From contig NZ_CP104164.1 in NCBI RefSeq assembly GCF_029981845.1, forward strand, positions 620,001 through 684,000: DNA of 64,000 nt, in the 5' to 3' direction. The stretch comes from Candidatus Bandiella numerosa (GTDB lineage: Bacteria > Pseudomonadota > Alphaproteobacteria > Rickettsiales > Midichloriaceae). The notes beneath the pieces are model-generated. The model searched no databases, was not told where the DNA came from, and saw only the letters and a list, made by a program, of their open reading frames with translations. Within the stretch, counting starts at the first letter, position 1. Every line of letters starts with the position of its first letter. Below, piece after piece: positions 17,360 through 27,425 of the stretch. Made by a program: the position numbers and the translations under genes.

Positions 17360-18556
17360 TTAAAGTTCATTTAGTTTTAAAATCTTATATATAAGCCAGG
17401 ATAGTACAGGGGATATCATCATAATTATCGCTAATGGCACTTGATTATTGTTTGGTACATAAGATGCAATGGCGCCAATTATTACGGCACCTGCAATTTG
17501 TAAGCATCCGTAAAGAGCTGAAGCTGTGCCTGCTATGTGTCCAAAAGGTTCAAATGCCTGTGCAAATGAATTAGGAAAGACAAAGCAGATTCCCAGATTA
17601 AAAAGAGTAATAGGGATGAAAATAGCTAATACATTAACTCCAAATATGTAGAATCCGAAGAAAAGTAGAATGCCTGCAATAAACATCACGCTCCAGCCAA
17701 ATTTAAGTAAATTTTGTGAACCATACGTGTTGACAAATTTACCATTTAAGTAACCGCCTATAAATATAGGAAAACCTGCGCAAATGAGGGCTAACCATCC
17801 AAATAAACTTGGGGTGTGTTCAAGATGATGTATTATTATTACAGGGCCGATTATAAACCAAGAAAATAGTGCTCCAAAACATAAGAAGGAGCAAAATGTG
17901 TAGCCAATAAAAACTTTATTACTAATTAATGTAGAGTAATTTTTAAGTATATTAATAAATGAAAATTTGTGAATGTCGTTTATTTTATGTGATTCAGCTA
18001 TGAATAGCACAATAAAAAACACGCCAGTAATAGCATAGATAATCATAAATATAAAACTTGCTTGCCAACTAAATATTTCTTGTAAATAGCCACCCACAAG
18101 AGGGGCTGCTGGCATAATAAATGTCATAGCTATTGTTAAATAACCACCGTATTTTGCCATATCTGTACTAGAATATTTGTCGCGGAACATTGTGCGCCAA
18201 AGAGAAGCGCTAGCTCCAGCTCCAAAACCTTGAATGAAGCGACTGAAATTTAGCATCAAAATATCATTTGAAAATACAGATAATATATTACCAATTATGA
18301 AAATTATCGTCCCCAATATTAATGGCTTTTTTCTGCCGTATACATCTGCAAGAGGGCCATATATTAATTGGCTACAAGCAAGGGAAAACATAAAAATTAC
18401 CATACTAGACTGAGCAAGCGATATAGAAATATCAAAATAATTAGAAATTTCTGGAATCGATGGTGCATATATGTCTGAGCTGACTGTAGCAGTGCAGGCT
18501 ATTAATGTAATAGCTATTAAAAATTTTAAATTATTATTAATCATATTATGAATCAA
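17360..18556 (-). CDS. MFS transporter, Bcr/CflA drug-resistance-like family
   Basis: A 398-residue inner-membrane transporter with about 12 hydrophobic helices. Seen: the DIYAPSIPEI segment in the first helix region, typical of Bcr/CflA proteins, the loop 2-3 signature GPLADVYGRKKPLILG, and FSRFIQGFGAGASASLWRTMFRDKY. Family members export drugs such as bicyclomycin or small metabolites; rickettsial genomes carry several copies whose substrates are mostly unknown. It stands alone, convergent with the initiator tRNA. Confidence 0.9.
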   Translation of the reverse strand: MIHNMINNNLKFLIAITLIACTATVSSDIYAPSIPEISNYFDISISLAQSSMVIFMFSLACSQLIYGPLADVYGRKKPLILGTIIFIIGNILSVFSNDILMLNFSRFIQGFGAGASASLWRTMFRDKYSSTDMAKYGGYLTIAMTFIMPAAPLVGGYLQEIFSWQASFIFMIIYAITGVFFIVLFIAESHKINDIHKFSFINILKNYSTLISNKVFIGYTFCSFLCFGALFSWFIIGPVIIIHHLEHTPSLFGWLALICAGFPIFIGGYLNGKFVNTYGSQNLLKFGWSVMFIAGILLFFGFYIFGVNVLAIFIPITLFNLGICFVFPNSFAQAFEPFGHIAGTASALYGCLQIAGAVIIGAIASYVPNNNQVPLAIIMMISPVLSWLIYKILKLNEL

Positions 18557-18731
18557 TCTTCACAGAATTATTAGGTAAACAGTCTTGAAATGACTAATAC
18601 GTACAAGCACTGGTTATACTAAAGTATCACTCTGTAAAGCTTAGTATTATCTATTTTAATTATTGTCAAATACTAATTGGTATATATGATAAAAACTTTT
18701 TCTTTTGTATATAAATTTTGATTTTATATTT

Positions 18732-19949
18732 TTAGACAAGTTTTTCACAAGCTTTTTTGATTCTTTCGCAGGCCTCTAGAAGATTTTGATCTGAAGTTGC
18801 GTATGAAATTCTAAAAAAGTTTTCGGCACCAAATGCGATTCCAGGAACAACAGCTACCAAAACTTCCTCGAGTAAATATTGTGCAAAATCTGTGCAATTT
18901 TTTATTTGCATACCAGAAGGAGTTTTTCTACCAATCAGTTCTTCGCAACCAGGGAAGATATAAAACGCCCCATCAGGAACATCCATTTGAATACCAGATA
19001 TCTTATTTAGTTTTTCGATTACTAAGTCACGTCTTTCTTTGAAAATTAATTTGCTTTTTTCTATGAATTCATAAGAATTTTCACTTAAAGCTTCTACTGA
19101 TGCATATTGGCTAATGGAGCAGGGGTTTGATGTGCTTTGGGATTGAATTTTTGCCACTGCTTTGATTAAATCTTTATCACCTGCCGCATAGCCAATTCTC
19201 CAACCTGTCATGGAGTAGGCTTTTGATACACCATTAACAACAAACGTTCTATTTTTGAGCTCATCATTAATATTTGCAATATTTATGTATTGATAATTTT
19301 GATATCTAATATGCTCATATATATCATCTGAAATGATATATATGTTTGGGTAATTATTTAAAACATCACCTAAGGCTTTTAATTCATTTTCTGAATAACA
19401 TGCTCCAGTTGGGTTACTTGGTGAATTTAGAATCAATAACTTTGTTCTATTCGTTATGTTTTTTCTCAAAACTTCAGGTGTAAGTTTAAAATTTTCACTT
19501 CTAGAAGTTTTTGCAATCACTGGCTTGCCACCATTTATTAATACCATATCAGGATAGGATACCCAATATGGTGATGGTATAATAACTTCATCATCTGGAT
19601 TTATTGTTGCAACTATAATATTGTATATTACATGCTTGGCTCCACATCCTACAGTAATTTGATCAGTACTGTAATTTAGTTTATTTTCTTTTTGAAATTT
19701 ATTTACAATTGATTTTTTTAATTCTGGAATGCCGTCTACAGCTGTGTATTTTGTTTTTCCGGACTTAATTGCAGCATAAGCTGCTTGTTTTACATTTTCT
19801 GGAGTATCAAAATCAGGCTCACCAGCCCCTAAATCAATAACATCTTTACCTTCTGCTTTGAGGGCTTTTGCTTTCGTTGTAACGGCAAGTGTAGGTGATG
19901 GTTTTATTAATTTTAATTTTTCTGATATTAAATTTGCTTTTAAGTCCAT
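18732..19949 (-). CDS. aatA: Aspartate aminotransferase (class I/II, PLP-dependent)
   Basis: A cytosolic PLP aminotransferase that probably interconverts aspartate and oxaloacetate with glutamate and 2-oxoglutarate. The 405-residue protein has LGAGEPDFDTPENVKQAA, the NSPSNPTGACYSENEL segment, the Schiff-base lysine in NGVSKAYSMTGWRIGYAAG and the C-terminal FRISYA substrate-binding arginine. This is the subgroup Ib type usual in alphaproteobacteria, some of which also use prephenate. Monocistronic by context. Confidence 0.94.
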   Translation of the reverse strand: MDLKANLISEKLKLIKPSPTLAVTTKAKALKAEGKDVIDLGAGEPDFDTPENVKQAAYAAIKSGKTKYTAVDGIPELKKSIVNKFQKENKLNYSTDQITVGCGAKHVIYNIIVATINPDDEVIIPSPYWVSYPDMVLINGGKPVIAKTSRSENFKLTPEVLRKNITNRTKLLILNSPSNPTGACYSENELKALGDVLNNYPNIYIISDDIYEHIRYQNYQYINIANINDELKNRTFVVNGVSKAYSMTGWRIGYAAGDKDLIKAVAKIQSQSTSNPCSISQYASVEALSENSYEFIEKSKLIFKERRDLVIEKLNKISGIQMDVPDGAFYIFPGCEELIGRKTPSGMQIKNCTDFAQYLLEEVLVAVVPGIAFGAENFFRISYATSDQNLLEACERIKKACEKLV

Positions 19950-20154
19950 TTTTTATTCGTGAATAATTCTACTAAGTTTCTACTAACTACACTCTACAAA
20001 ATTTTAGAAAAATTTAAAGCAAAGACTTTGTTAGTGCTAAAAAACTTTATTAAAAACTGGATATTTTGCAGAGCATTTCAATATTTTTGAAATATTATAT
20101 CTAGATTTTAGCATATAATCTGGTATATTTCATTGCAGAACAATACCAAGGGTC

Positions 20155-21486
20155 ATGCAAAGTAAAAAAAACTTATACATTAAGATATATGGCTGCCAGA
20201 TGAATGTTTACGATTCATTGAAGATGGAAAATTTACTTAAACCTCATGGCTTCTCATTAATTCAGGATGAAAAAAATGCAGATTTAATAATTTTAAACAC
20301 ATGCCATATAAGGGAAAAGGCATCAGAAAAAGTATATTCTGAATTAGGCAAGATCAAAAAAAATAATTTAGGAGTAAAACCAACTGTTGTCGTTGCAGGG
20401 TGTACAGCTCAAGCAGAAGGTGAGCAGATTTTTAAAAGAGCCAAAAACGTTGATATAGTTGTTGGCCCACAATCATATCATAATTTGCCCAAGCTATTAG
20501 AGAAGGTTAAAAGACAAGAAAAATGGGTGATGGATTTGGATTTTGATGAAGAAAGTAAATTTGATGAAATCAACCTTCCAGAAAATCCAAGGCATTCCTC
20601 TTTTTTAACGATACAAGAGGGTTGTGATAAATTTTGCCATTTTTGCTGCGTACCATATACAAGGGGCAAGGAATACTCTAGGAAAATACCAGATATTTAC
20701 AGGGAGGCAATAGGCCTTATTTCAAAAGGAGTAAAAGAGATTACTTTATTGGGGCAAAATGTAAGTGCATTTCATGGCATTGATCAAGACGATACCATAA
20801 GAAGTTTAGGGTGGTTTATAAAGAAAATCTGTGAAATTGATGGATTGAAAAGAGTAAGATATACTACGTCACATCCAAAAGACATGATAAACGATGAATT
20901 ATTTATAGCTCATGCAGAGGAAGAAAAACTCATGCCATTTTTGCATTTACCAGTACAGTCAGGCTCGGATAAAATACTAAAAAGTATGAATAGAGATCAT
21001 ACTAGAGATTTTTATTTTGAAATTATTGACAAATTTAGAAAGCATAGGCCAGACATTGCTTTTTCTTCTGATTTTATTGTTGGATATCCAGGAGAAAGCG
21101 ATAAAGATTTTGAAGACACTTTAGATTTAGTTAAACAAGTTGGCTATGCACAGTGCTACTCATTCAAATACAGTCCAAGACCAGGTACACCTACATCTAT
21201 GGTTGAAGATCAAGTTCCGGAAGAAGTTAAATCCACAAGGCTAGCAATTTTACAAGATTTATTAAGAAGTCAGCAATTAGAGTTTAATAAGCAATTTATA
21301 GGAAAAGATATGGATGTTATGTTTGATAAAGCAGGAAAGTATAGTAGGCAAATCATTGGAAAATCGCCCTATTTACAATCTGTTATTGTTGAATCAGATG
21401 ATAACATTATAGGTGAGATAAAGAAGGTGCATATTACTGAAGCTGGGTTAAACAGCTTAATTGGAGAAATTACTAATTGCAATTAA
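20155..21486 (+). CDS. miaB: tRNA-2-methylthio-N6-dimethylallyladenosine synthase MiaB
   Basis: MiaB methylthiolates i6A37 of tRNAs reading UNN codons, using two [4Fe-4S] clusters and SAM. The 443-residue protein has the N-terminal cluster domain with cysteines in YGCQMNVYDS, NTCHIREKA and AGCTAQAEG, the radical-SAM triad CDKFCHFC (CxxxCxxC), HLPVQSGSDKIL, DFIVGYPGE, and a C-terminal TRAM domain. A TATAAT at 20114-20119 is a possible -10 box for this gene. Confidence 0.97.
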   Translation: MQSKKNLYIKIYGCQMNVYDSLKMENLLKPHGFSLIQDEKNADLIILNTCHIREKASEKVYSELGKIKKNNLGVKPTVVVAGCTAQAEGEQIFKRAKNVDIVVGPQSYHNLPKLLEKVKRQEKWVMDLDFDEESKFDEINLPENPRHSSFLTIQEGCDKFCHFCCVPYTRGKEYSRKIPDIYREAIGLISKGVKEITLLGQNVSAFHGIDQDDTIRSLGWFIKKICEIDGLKRVRYTTSHPKDMINDELFIAHAEEEKLMPFLHLPVQSGSDKILKSMNRDHTRDFYFEIIDKFRKHRPDIAFSSDFIVGYPGESDKDFEDTLDLVKQVGYAQCYSFKYSPRPGTPTSMVEDQVPEEVKSTRLAILQDLLRSQQLEFNKQFIGKDMDVMFDKAGKYSRQIIGKSPYLQSVIVESDDNIIGEIKKVHITEAGLNSLIGEITNCN

Positions 21487-21529
21487 TCTTAAAATAAATA
21501 AAATTGGTTAAAATTGAATAGTGTTTAAA

Positions 21530-22282
21530 ATGCAAAATGTTATATTTAAAATAAGTAAAAAAGAAAAAATTTATTATGGATTTTCTCTAATCGTTAGTCT
21601 GATTTTTTACTGTATACTACTAATTAAACCCATATTCATGCCCTGGGTAATTTATATAGTGATTTTTGTATTTATTTCACAAGTAATTCTTATAGGGCAC
21701 CTCAGAGGGAATGCTGTAGAAATAACTAATGACCAGTTTCCGGAAATATATGAAATCGCTAACAGACAATCTTTGGCTCTTGAATTAAAAAAAACTCCTA
21801 AAGTATATCTATTACAGGGTGGAGGACTACTAAATGCTTTTGCCACAAAATTTTTATCAAATAATTACGTCATAATATATTCTGATATTTTTGAAATGGC
21901 GTATGAAGAAGGAATTGAAGCTGTGGAATTTGTTATTGCACATGAATTAGGTCATATTAAAAGAGGACATGTTGGATTGTTTCATACATTAATTCTATTT
22001 CCATCTTATATTATCCCCTTTTTATATTTTGCACATTCTAGAGCAAAAGAGTACACATGCGATAATATAGGATGCTCTTTATCTCCAAAAGGAGCTCAAA
22101 AAGGAATTTTAATTTTAGCATCTGGAAAAAGGTTATATAAAAAGGTTGATGAAGAAAATTATATAAAAAATTACGATGAATCTGCTGGGTTTGTAACTTG
22201 GTTTTCTGAAATTTTTTCAACTCATCCGCATCTTGCTAAAAGATTAAAAAATATTTTAAAAAATAACAAAGATTTTAATTAG
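21530..22282 (+). CDS. M48-family membrane metalloprotease
   Basis: A protein of about 250 residues with two N-terminal membrane helices and the zinc-protease motif HELGH in VIAHELGHIKRGH, followed by a short hydrophobic helix and the third zinc ligand region (AKEYTCDNIG). This is the HtpX/Ste24-like M48 fold, used for quality control of membrane proteins. It is shorter than HtpX and lacks the usual HtpX N-terminus, so it is a divergent member. ATG at 21530 is chosen; a GTG nine bases earlier is also possible. Gap of 43 bases after miaB. Confidence 0.88.
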   Translation: MQNVIFKISKKEKIYYGFSLIVSLIFYCILLIKPIFMPWVIYIVIFVFISQVILIGHLRGNAVEITNDQFPEIYEIANRQSLALELKKTPKVYLLQGGGLLNAFATKFLSNNYVIIYSDIFEMAYEEGIEAVEFVIAHELGHIKRGHVGLFHTLILFPSYIIPFLYFAHSRAKEYTCDNIGCSLSPKGAQKGILILASGKRLYKKVDEENYIKNYDESAGFVTWFSEIFSTHPHLAKRLKNILKNNKDFN

Positions 22283-22415
22283 GCTTAAAAAATATAATTA
22301 CCTAATATTTTATAACTGACTAAAATTCTTTATATATAAATCTTCAGGTTTATGATATGGAATATTATCATAATTGATTCTTTAAAAATATTTAATTAAC
22401 CTTTACTATTTGGCG

Positions 22416-24941
22416 ATGACAGAAAATTTTAATCACATAAAAATTGAAAAGAAATGGCAAAAAATTTGGGATGATTCTCAATTATATAAAACGGATGAAA
22501 ATAGTGATAAACAAAAATACTATGTTTTAGAAATGTTTTTATACCCATCTGGAAATATTCATATGGGCCATGTGAGAAATTATGCAATTGGAGATGCAAT
22601 TGCGAGGTATAAAAAGGCTCAAGGGTTCAACATTTTACACCCTATGGGTTGGGATGCTTTTGGATTGCCAGCAGAGAATGCAGCTATTCAACATAAATTG
22701 CATCCGAATGATTGGACCATAAAAAATATTGAGGGAATGAAAGCGCAATTAAATTCACTTGGCTTTTCCTATGATTGGAGCAGGGAGATAAACACTTCTC
22801 AACCTGATTATTATAAACATGAGCAAGCAATGTTTATTGATTTTTTAGATGCGGGTTTGGCTTATCAAAAAGAATCTATAGTAAATTGGGACCCTGTTGA
22901 TTGCACAGTTTTAGCAAATGAACAAGTTGTTGACGGTAAGGGCTGGAGATCAGGAGCAAAAATTCAGAAGAAAAAATTAAAACAATGGTTTCTAAAAATA
23001 ACCAAATATGCTGATGAGTTACTTAATGATTTGGATAATTTACCAAATTGGCCTGATAAGGTGAAAATTATGCAAAAAAATTGGATTGGAAAATCAAGTG
23101 GAGCAGAGATTAATTTTAAAGTTCATAATCTAAATGAGAAGATTTTAGTTTTTTCAACAAGGCCGGAAACTATATTTGGTGCTACTTTTATTTGTATATC
23201 CCATGATCATGAGTTTGTAAAAAATATTCCAGATTCAGATGCAAAAACACAATTTATAAAACAATGTAAATCAGATTCTGAATCAGGAAATATTGATGAA
23301 TGTATTGAAAAAAATGGGTTTTTTACAGAGTGTTATGTAGATCATCCATATATTAAAGATAAAAAATTGCCAATATTTATAGCAAATTATGTAATATCAG
23401 ATTATGGTACTGGAGCTGTATTTGGCTGCCCAGCTCATGACGAAAGGGATTATGAATTTGCAACAAAATATGATTTAGAAATTTTACAAGTATTAGCTAA
23501 TACAAACAATTCAGAAATATTGCTACCATATACCGACACTTTGGGTAAAATTATTAATTCTGATTTTTTAGATAATTTAACCACAGAAGATGCAAAAATA
23601 AAAATATTAGAAAAATTAAAATTAGATAATATAGGCAAAACGAAAATCACCTTTAGACTTAAGGATTGGGGCGTATCTAGACAAAGATATTGGGGTTGTC
23701 CTATTCCAATTATATATTGTAAAAAATGTGGTGTTGTTCCGGAGTTAAAAGAACATTTGCCCATTAGTCTACCTCAAGATATATCGTTTGAAAATAAGGG
23801 TAATCCTCTCGATAATCATCCAACATGGAAAAATGTAAAGTGCCATAAATGTGGTGGTGATGCAAATAGAGAAACAGACACATTTGATACTTTTTTTGAA
23901 TCATCTTGGTATTTTGCCAGATTTTGTAGTCTTGAAAAACAAATAGCATTTGACAAAAAAGTTGTAGAAAAATGGTTGCCAGTAAATCAATATATCGGAG
24001 GAATTGAGCATGCAATTTTGCACTTATTATATACTCGCTTCTTTACCAAGGCTTTAAGAGATTGTAAATATTTTGACATTGATGAGCCATTTATAGGGCT
24101 ATTAACTCAAGGAATGATTTGTCATAAAACATTTAAAGACGCCAGTAATAATTGGCTAAGCCCAGATCAAGTTTTCAAAAAAGATGATAAATGGATTATA
24201 AAGGGTAGTAATGAAGTTGCACAGGATGGACGTATTGAAAAAATGAGTAAATCTAAAAAAAATACCATAGATCCAAGTGATATTATAAAAAAATACGGTG
24301 CGGATTCTGTAAGATTATTTCTTCTTTCTGATTCTCCACCAACTAGAGATCTAGAATGGTCTGATGAAGGTATTGAGGGAAGTTATAGATATCTAAATTC
24401 TCTTTATAAGTTTGTTCAAAATTTTGTTACTAATAAAAGAGAAGACTTTAATATAGATGGTGAAAAGGAAAATAAATTTAGAAGATTTCTCCATCAAATC
24501 ATTCATTCAGTAACGGTGAATTTAGAAAATTTTACATTTAATAAAGCAATTGCTCAAATTAGAACATTAACTAATGAGCTTTTTGCTAATAATTATTCTA
24601 ATAATATTACAGAAGAGTCTTTAATTATTTTGATCAAAATGTTATCAATTTTTACTCCTCATATTGCTGAAGAATTATATTCAATGCTTGGAAAAAATAG
24701 TACTGTTTATGTTGATCATTGGCCAGTTGCAAATCAAAATTTATTAATAAATGAATTAGTAAAAGTAACAATTCAGATTAATGGAAAAACAAGAGCATTT
24801 ATAGATCTGCCACTTGATTGTGAAAAAGAAGATGCACTGCACAGAGTAAAATCAATCAAAACACTTGATAAATATTTATTTAATGTCAGTATTAAAAAGT
24901 TAATATATATTAAAAATAGAATAATTAATTTCGTGGTTTAA
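22416..24941 (+). CDS. leuS: Leucyl-tRNA synthetase
   Basis: Class I synthetase charging tRNA-Leu. The ATG at 22416 gives 841 residues, the normal length. Seen: the HIGH-type motif GNIHMGHVRNYAIGDA, HPMGWDAFGLPAENAA, the CP1 editing-domain segment STRPETIFGATF with YGTGAVFGCPAHDERD, zinc-type cysteines in YCKKCGVVP and KCHKCGG, and the KMSKS loop in EKMSKSKKNTIDP. A gene for its substrate, tRNA-Leu(UAA), is in the window at 16241. The frame continues with 6 bases to the next gene. Confidence 0.97.
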   Translation: MTENFNHIKIEKKWQKIWDDSQLYKTDENSDKQKYYVLEMFLYPSGNIHMGHVRNYAIGDAIARYKKAQGFNILHPMGWDAFGLPAENAAIQHKLHPNDWTIKNIEGMKAQLNSLGFSYDWSREINTSQPDYYKHEQAMFIDFLDAGLAYQKESIVNWDPVDCTVLANEQVVDGKGWRSGAKIQKKKLKQWFLKITKYADELLNDLDNLPNWPDKVKIMQKNWIGKSSGAEINFKVHNLNEKILVFSTRPETIFGATFICISHDHEFVKNIPDSDAKTQFIKQCKSDSESGNIDECIEKNGFFTECYVDHPYIKDKKLPIFIANYVISDYGTGAVFGCPAHDERDYEFATKYDLEILQVLANTNNSEILLPYTDTLGKIINSDFLDNLTTEDAKIKILEKLKLDNIGKTKITFRLKDWGVSRQRYWGCPIPIIYCKKCGVVPELKEHLPISLPQDISFENKGNPLDNHPTWKNVKCHKCGGDANRETDTFDTFFESSWYFARFCSLEKQIAFDKKVVEKWLPVNQYIGGIEHAILHLLYTRFFTKALRDCKYFDIDEPFIGLLTQGMICHKTFKDASNNWLSPDQVFKKDDKWIIKGSNEVAQDGRIEKMSKSKKNTIDPSDIIKKYGADSVRLFLLSDSPPTRDLEWSDEGIEGSYRYLNSLYKFVQNFVTNKREDFNIDGEKENKFRRFLHQIIHSVTVNLENFTFNKAIAQIRTLTNELFANNYSNNITEESLIILIKMLSIFTPHIAEELYSMLGKNSTVYVDHWPVANQNLLINELVKVTIQINGKTRAFIDLPLDCEKEDALHRVKSIKTLDKYLFNVSIKKLIYIKNRIINFVV

Positions 24942-24947
24942 GTGGGG

Positions 24948-25817
24948 ATGCATAAATTAACTACTATTGTTATAGCTTTATGTGCTGTCAATTCATTTGT
25001 GGATTTTTCGTTTTCTGAACAGAGTGTAGACGAAAATCATAAAAAAAGTACAACTGAACTCAAGCAACAAATCGATGAGATGCAACAACAACAAATAGAT
25101 AAGTTGCAACAATATGTTTTTAATCTTCAAGATCTAAAACAGAAACCTAATGTTGCGACTACACTCCAAGATGATGAGCTTGTAGAGCAGGTGAAATTGC
25201 TCAGAAAGGAAATGGAATATGTAATAAAAGAATTGAAATCTATAAGAAATGATTTAGATAATAAAGTTCAAAACTTGGGTGATAAACTAAATAGTATAGA
25301 AAGTGAAATTGATGAACAAAGTAATGATAAACAGATTTTAAATTTGATTGATTCTCAATTAGATAGTCACCTGGGTGCAAAATCTGATAATAAGTTTGAG
25401 GATACTCAAGCTTCAGAAAAGGAAAAAGATGAATACCAGACTATAGTAAAGTCATTAAAAAATAAGGATTTTGATTCTACAATTTTAGAATTTAAGAAAT
25501 TTTTAAAAGCATATCCCAATAGTATCTTAAACTCAAATGTGTATTTTTATTTAGGGGAAATTCAATATCAAAGAAAAAATTACACTGCAGCTGCGGTTAA
25601 TTATCTAAAAGGCTTTCAATTTGATCAAGGGGCAAGAACACTAAATAATTTAGTAATGCTGGCAAAAACCCTTTCAAAAATTGGAAGCTATGACAAAGCC
25701 TGTAAAGTTGTTGATTATGTTCATAACAACTACCATGATATACCATTTTTGATAAAGCAAACACTAAATGAGGTGAAAAATACAGCAAAGTGTGGCAGTA
25801 AGCGAGATATAAATTAA
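24948..25817 (+). CDS. cpoB: CpoB/YbgF-like periplasmic coiled-coil and TPR protein
   Basis: A secreted protein of 289 residues with a signal peptide, a glutamine-rich coiled coil (about residues 35-125: QQIDEMQQQQIDKLQQ and further heptads), a low-complexity linker, and a C-terminal tetratricopeptide domain starting at DEYQTIVKSLKNKDF. This architecture is that of CpoB (YbgF), which links the Tol-Pal system to peptidoglycan synthesis at the septum. It normally sits beside tolB and pal; here it follows leuS by 6 bases while tolB lies at 39075. The TPRs are shorter and more divergent than usual. Confidence 0.8.
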   Translation: MHKLTTIVIALCAVNSFVDFSFSEQSVDENHKKSTTELKQQIDEMQQQQIDKLQQYVFNLQDLKQKPNVATTLQDDELVEQVKLLRKEMEYVIKELKSIRNDLDNKVQNLGDKLNSIESEIDEQSNDKQILNLIDSQLDSHLGAKSDNKFEDTQASEKEKDEYQTIVKSLKNKDFDSTILEFKKFLKAYPNSILNSNVYFYLGEIQYQRKNYTAAAVNYLKGFQFDQGARTLNNLVMLAKTLSKIGSYDKACKVVDYVHNNYHDIPFLIKQTLNEVKNTAKCGSKRDIN

Positions 25818-25827
25818 CTCTTAAGCT

Positions 25828-25941
25828 TATATAGCATAATTCAGATAAGTATTGACATCGTCATTCTTCGCTTATGTAGGTTTTTAACTACACTTCGCTC
25901 ATCACTCTCGCCTTGTACTACATATCTGACCCAAGCTATAT
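25828..25941. repeat. Palindromic dispersed element A, copy 1
   Basis: About 114 bases bounded by ATATAGC and GCTATAT, with nested inverted arms CAGATA/TATCTG and a central TGTAG/CTACA. A second copy with about 90 percent identity by eye lies inverted at 44886-44996; the stretch GTATTGACATCGTCATTC is identical in both. It fills the gap between convergent cpoB and plsC. The architecture is like the Rickettsia palindromic elements, but I do not recognise this sequence as a named one. Confidence 0.85.
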
Positions 25942-25952
25942 GTTGATTTCTA

Positions 25953-26681
25953 CTAAAGTAATGAAGCACTATTTTCATCAATAGTTTTCTTTAGTTCGTG
26001 CAGAGTACTTTTATTATCTAAGTTTTTATCAAGCTCAGGTAATATTTTAAATTTCATAGTACCAGGATATTTAAACCATGAGTTTTTTGGCCAAAATAGA
26101 CCTGAATTCAGTGCCACAGGAATAATTGGTGTTTCTGGAAATTTCTTTTTTATTGCTAGAATACCTGCGTGATATTCAACTGACTCAAGTGGCATAACTC
26201 GAGTACCTTCTGGAAATATGATAATGCTTCTATTTTGATTTAAATTTTTTTCGCAATCTCGTAGCATTTGCTTTAAAGCAGAAATTCCACCTTTTCTATC
26301 AATTGATATCATCCCCATATGTTTTAAAAACCACCCATAAAATGGTATTTTTAATAATTCTTTTTTTACAACGTAAACTGGAAATTTTAAATATTGCTGA
26401 AAAAAAGCTGTTTCTAAAGCAGACTGATGCTTGCAAGCAATTATGTAAGGTGATTTTGGTAAGTTATGGGCTCCCTGAACTTCAATTCTAATATTACAAA
26501 TTATTCTTAAGGCAGATATTGTAACATATGACCAACTAATTCCTAAAGCAGACATTACCTTTGGATTTTTAAAAAATATTAATGGCGATAGCAATGTAGA
26601 AATAAAAACAGTCCAAATAGGCAAAAAAATGTTAAAAATTAGAGACCTTATGTGAATGGATATAGATTTAGATCTTTTCAT
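25953..26681 (-). CDS. plsC: 1-acyl-sn-glycerol-3-phosphate acyltransferase
   Basis: PlsC acylates lysophosphatidic acid to phosphatidic acid at the inner membrane. The 242-residue product has an N-terminal hydrophobic region, the catalytic motif HQSALE (HX4E, the glutamate variant seen in alphaproteobacteria instead of HX4D), and FPEGTRV, the glycerol-phosphate-binding motif. It works downstream of plsX and fabH (4819, 3860). Its start overlaps the kdsB stop by 14 bases, so the two are one transcript. Confidence 0.94.
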   Translation of the reverse strand: MKRSKSISIHIRSLIFNIFLPIWTVFISTLLSPLIFFKNPKVMSALGISWSYVTISALRIICNIRIEVQGAHNLPKSPYIIACKHQSALETAFFQQYLKFPVYVVKKELLKIPFYGWFLKHMGMISIDRKGGISALKQMLRDCEKNLNQNRSIIIFPEGTRVMPLESVEYHAGILAIKKKFPETPIIPVALNSGLFWPKNSWFKYPGTMKFKILPELDKNLDNKSTLHELKKTIDENSASLL

Positions 26682-27405
26682 ACTTTTGCAGGTATTTTTC
26701 AGATTTCAACAAATCCTCCCTAGTATCAATGCTAATATTAGGGTCTTCCGTTATCACAACCTTAATCTTCATATTGTTTTCCAAAGCTCTTAGTTGTTCT
26801 AACCTCTCATCCTTCTCCAATATCGATTGCGGTAAAGATATAAATTTACCAAGAGATTTTGATCTAAAGGCGTATATTCCAATATGCTTGAAATTTTCAC
26901 TTAATTTAATTGAGTGCCTAGTAAAGTATAAAGCAATGTCTTGGGCAGTTTTTATCACTTTAACAGTATTCATATCTTCGATTGCAATATTGTCATCATT
27001 ATCAATTCTAGTTGCTGCAGTTGCTATTTCTATTTCAGCATTTTTGGTATCATTTAAAATATCGTTCACCTTAATGATTGTATCTGGATTTACATGAGGC
27101 ATATCACCTTGAAGATTAATAACATTATCAAACTTTTCTCCTAGATTTTGATATGCAGCATATACTCTGTCTGTGCCAGATGGAAGCTTGGGGTCTGTAT
27201 GAACGTAGTTGAAATTATATGAACGAATTAGGTTCTCAAGCTCACTATCACATCCAGCAATAATGACTTTACCGACATTTGCTTTTACTGCTTGATTATG
27301 AACTCTGATAATCATAGGGATGCCATCAATATCTATAAGGGGCTTTTTGGGTAGCCTAATTGCACCTAAACGTGCTGGTATTATAATGACAGTGTTACTT
27401 TTCAT
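26668..27405 (-). CDS. kdsB: 3-deoxy-manno-octulosonate cytidylyltransferase
   Basis: KdsB activates Kdo as CMP-Kdo for lipid A core synthesis. The 245-residue protein has IIPARLGAIRLPKKPL at the N-terminus, the conserved LPSGTDRVYAA, VINLQGDMPHVNPDTI with the metal-binding aspartate, and IGIYAFRSKSL. Its presence indicates that the organism makes lipopolysaccharide, which separates it from Ehrlichia, Anaplasma and Wolbachia and fits a Rickettsia- or Midichloria-like envelope. Confidence 0.96.
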   Translation of the reverse strand: MKSNTVIIIPARLGAIRLPKKPLIDIDGIPMIIRVHNQAVKANVGKVIIAGCDSELENLIRSYNFNYVHTDPKLPSGTDRVYAAYQNLGEKFDNVINLQGDMPHVNPDTIIKVNDILNDTKNAEIEIATAATRIDNDDNIAIEDMNTVKVIKTAQDIALYFTRHSIKLSENFKHIGIYAFRSKSLGKFISLPQSILEKDERLEQLRALENNMKIKVVITEDPNISIDTREDLLKSEKYLQKYEKI

Positions 27406-27425
27406 TTCAATTGTTCAATATATAA

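Noticed and set aside
22416..24941. Leucyl-tRNA synthetase starting at TTG 22410
   Set aside because: The ATG at 22416 is two codons downstream, better placed and keeps the entire conserved protein.
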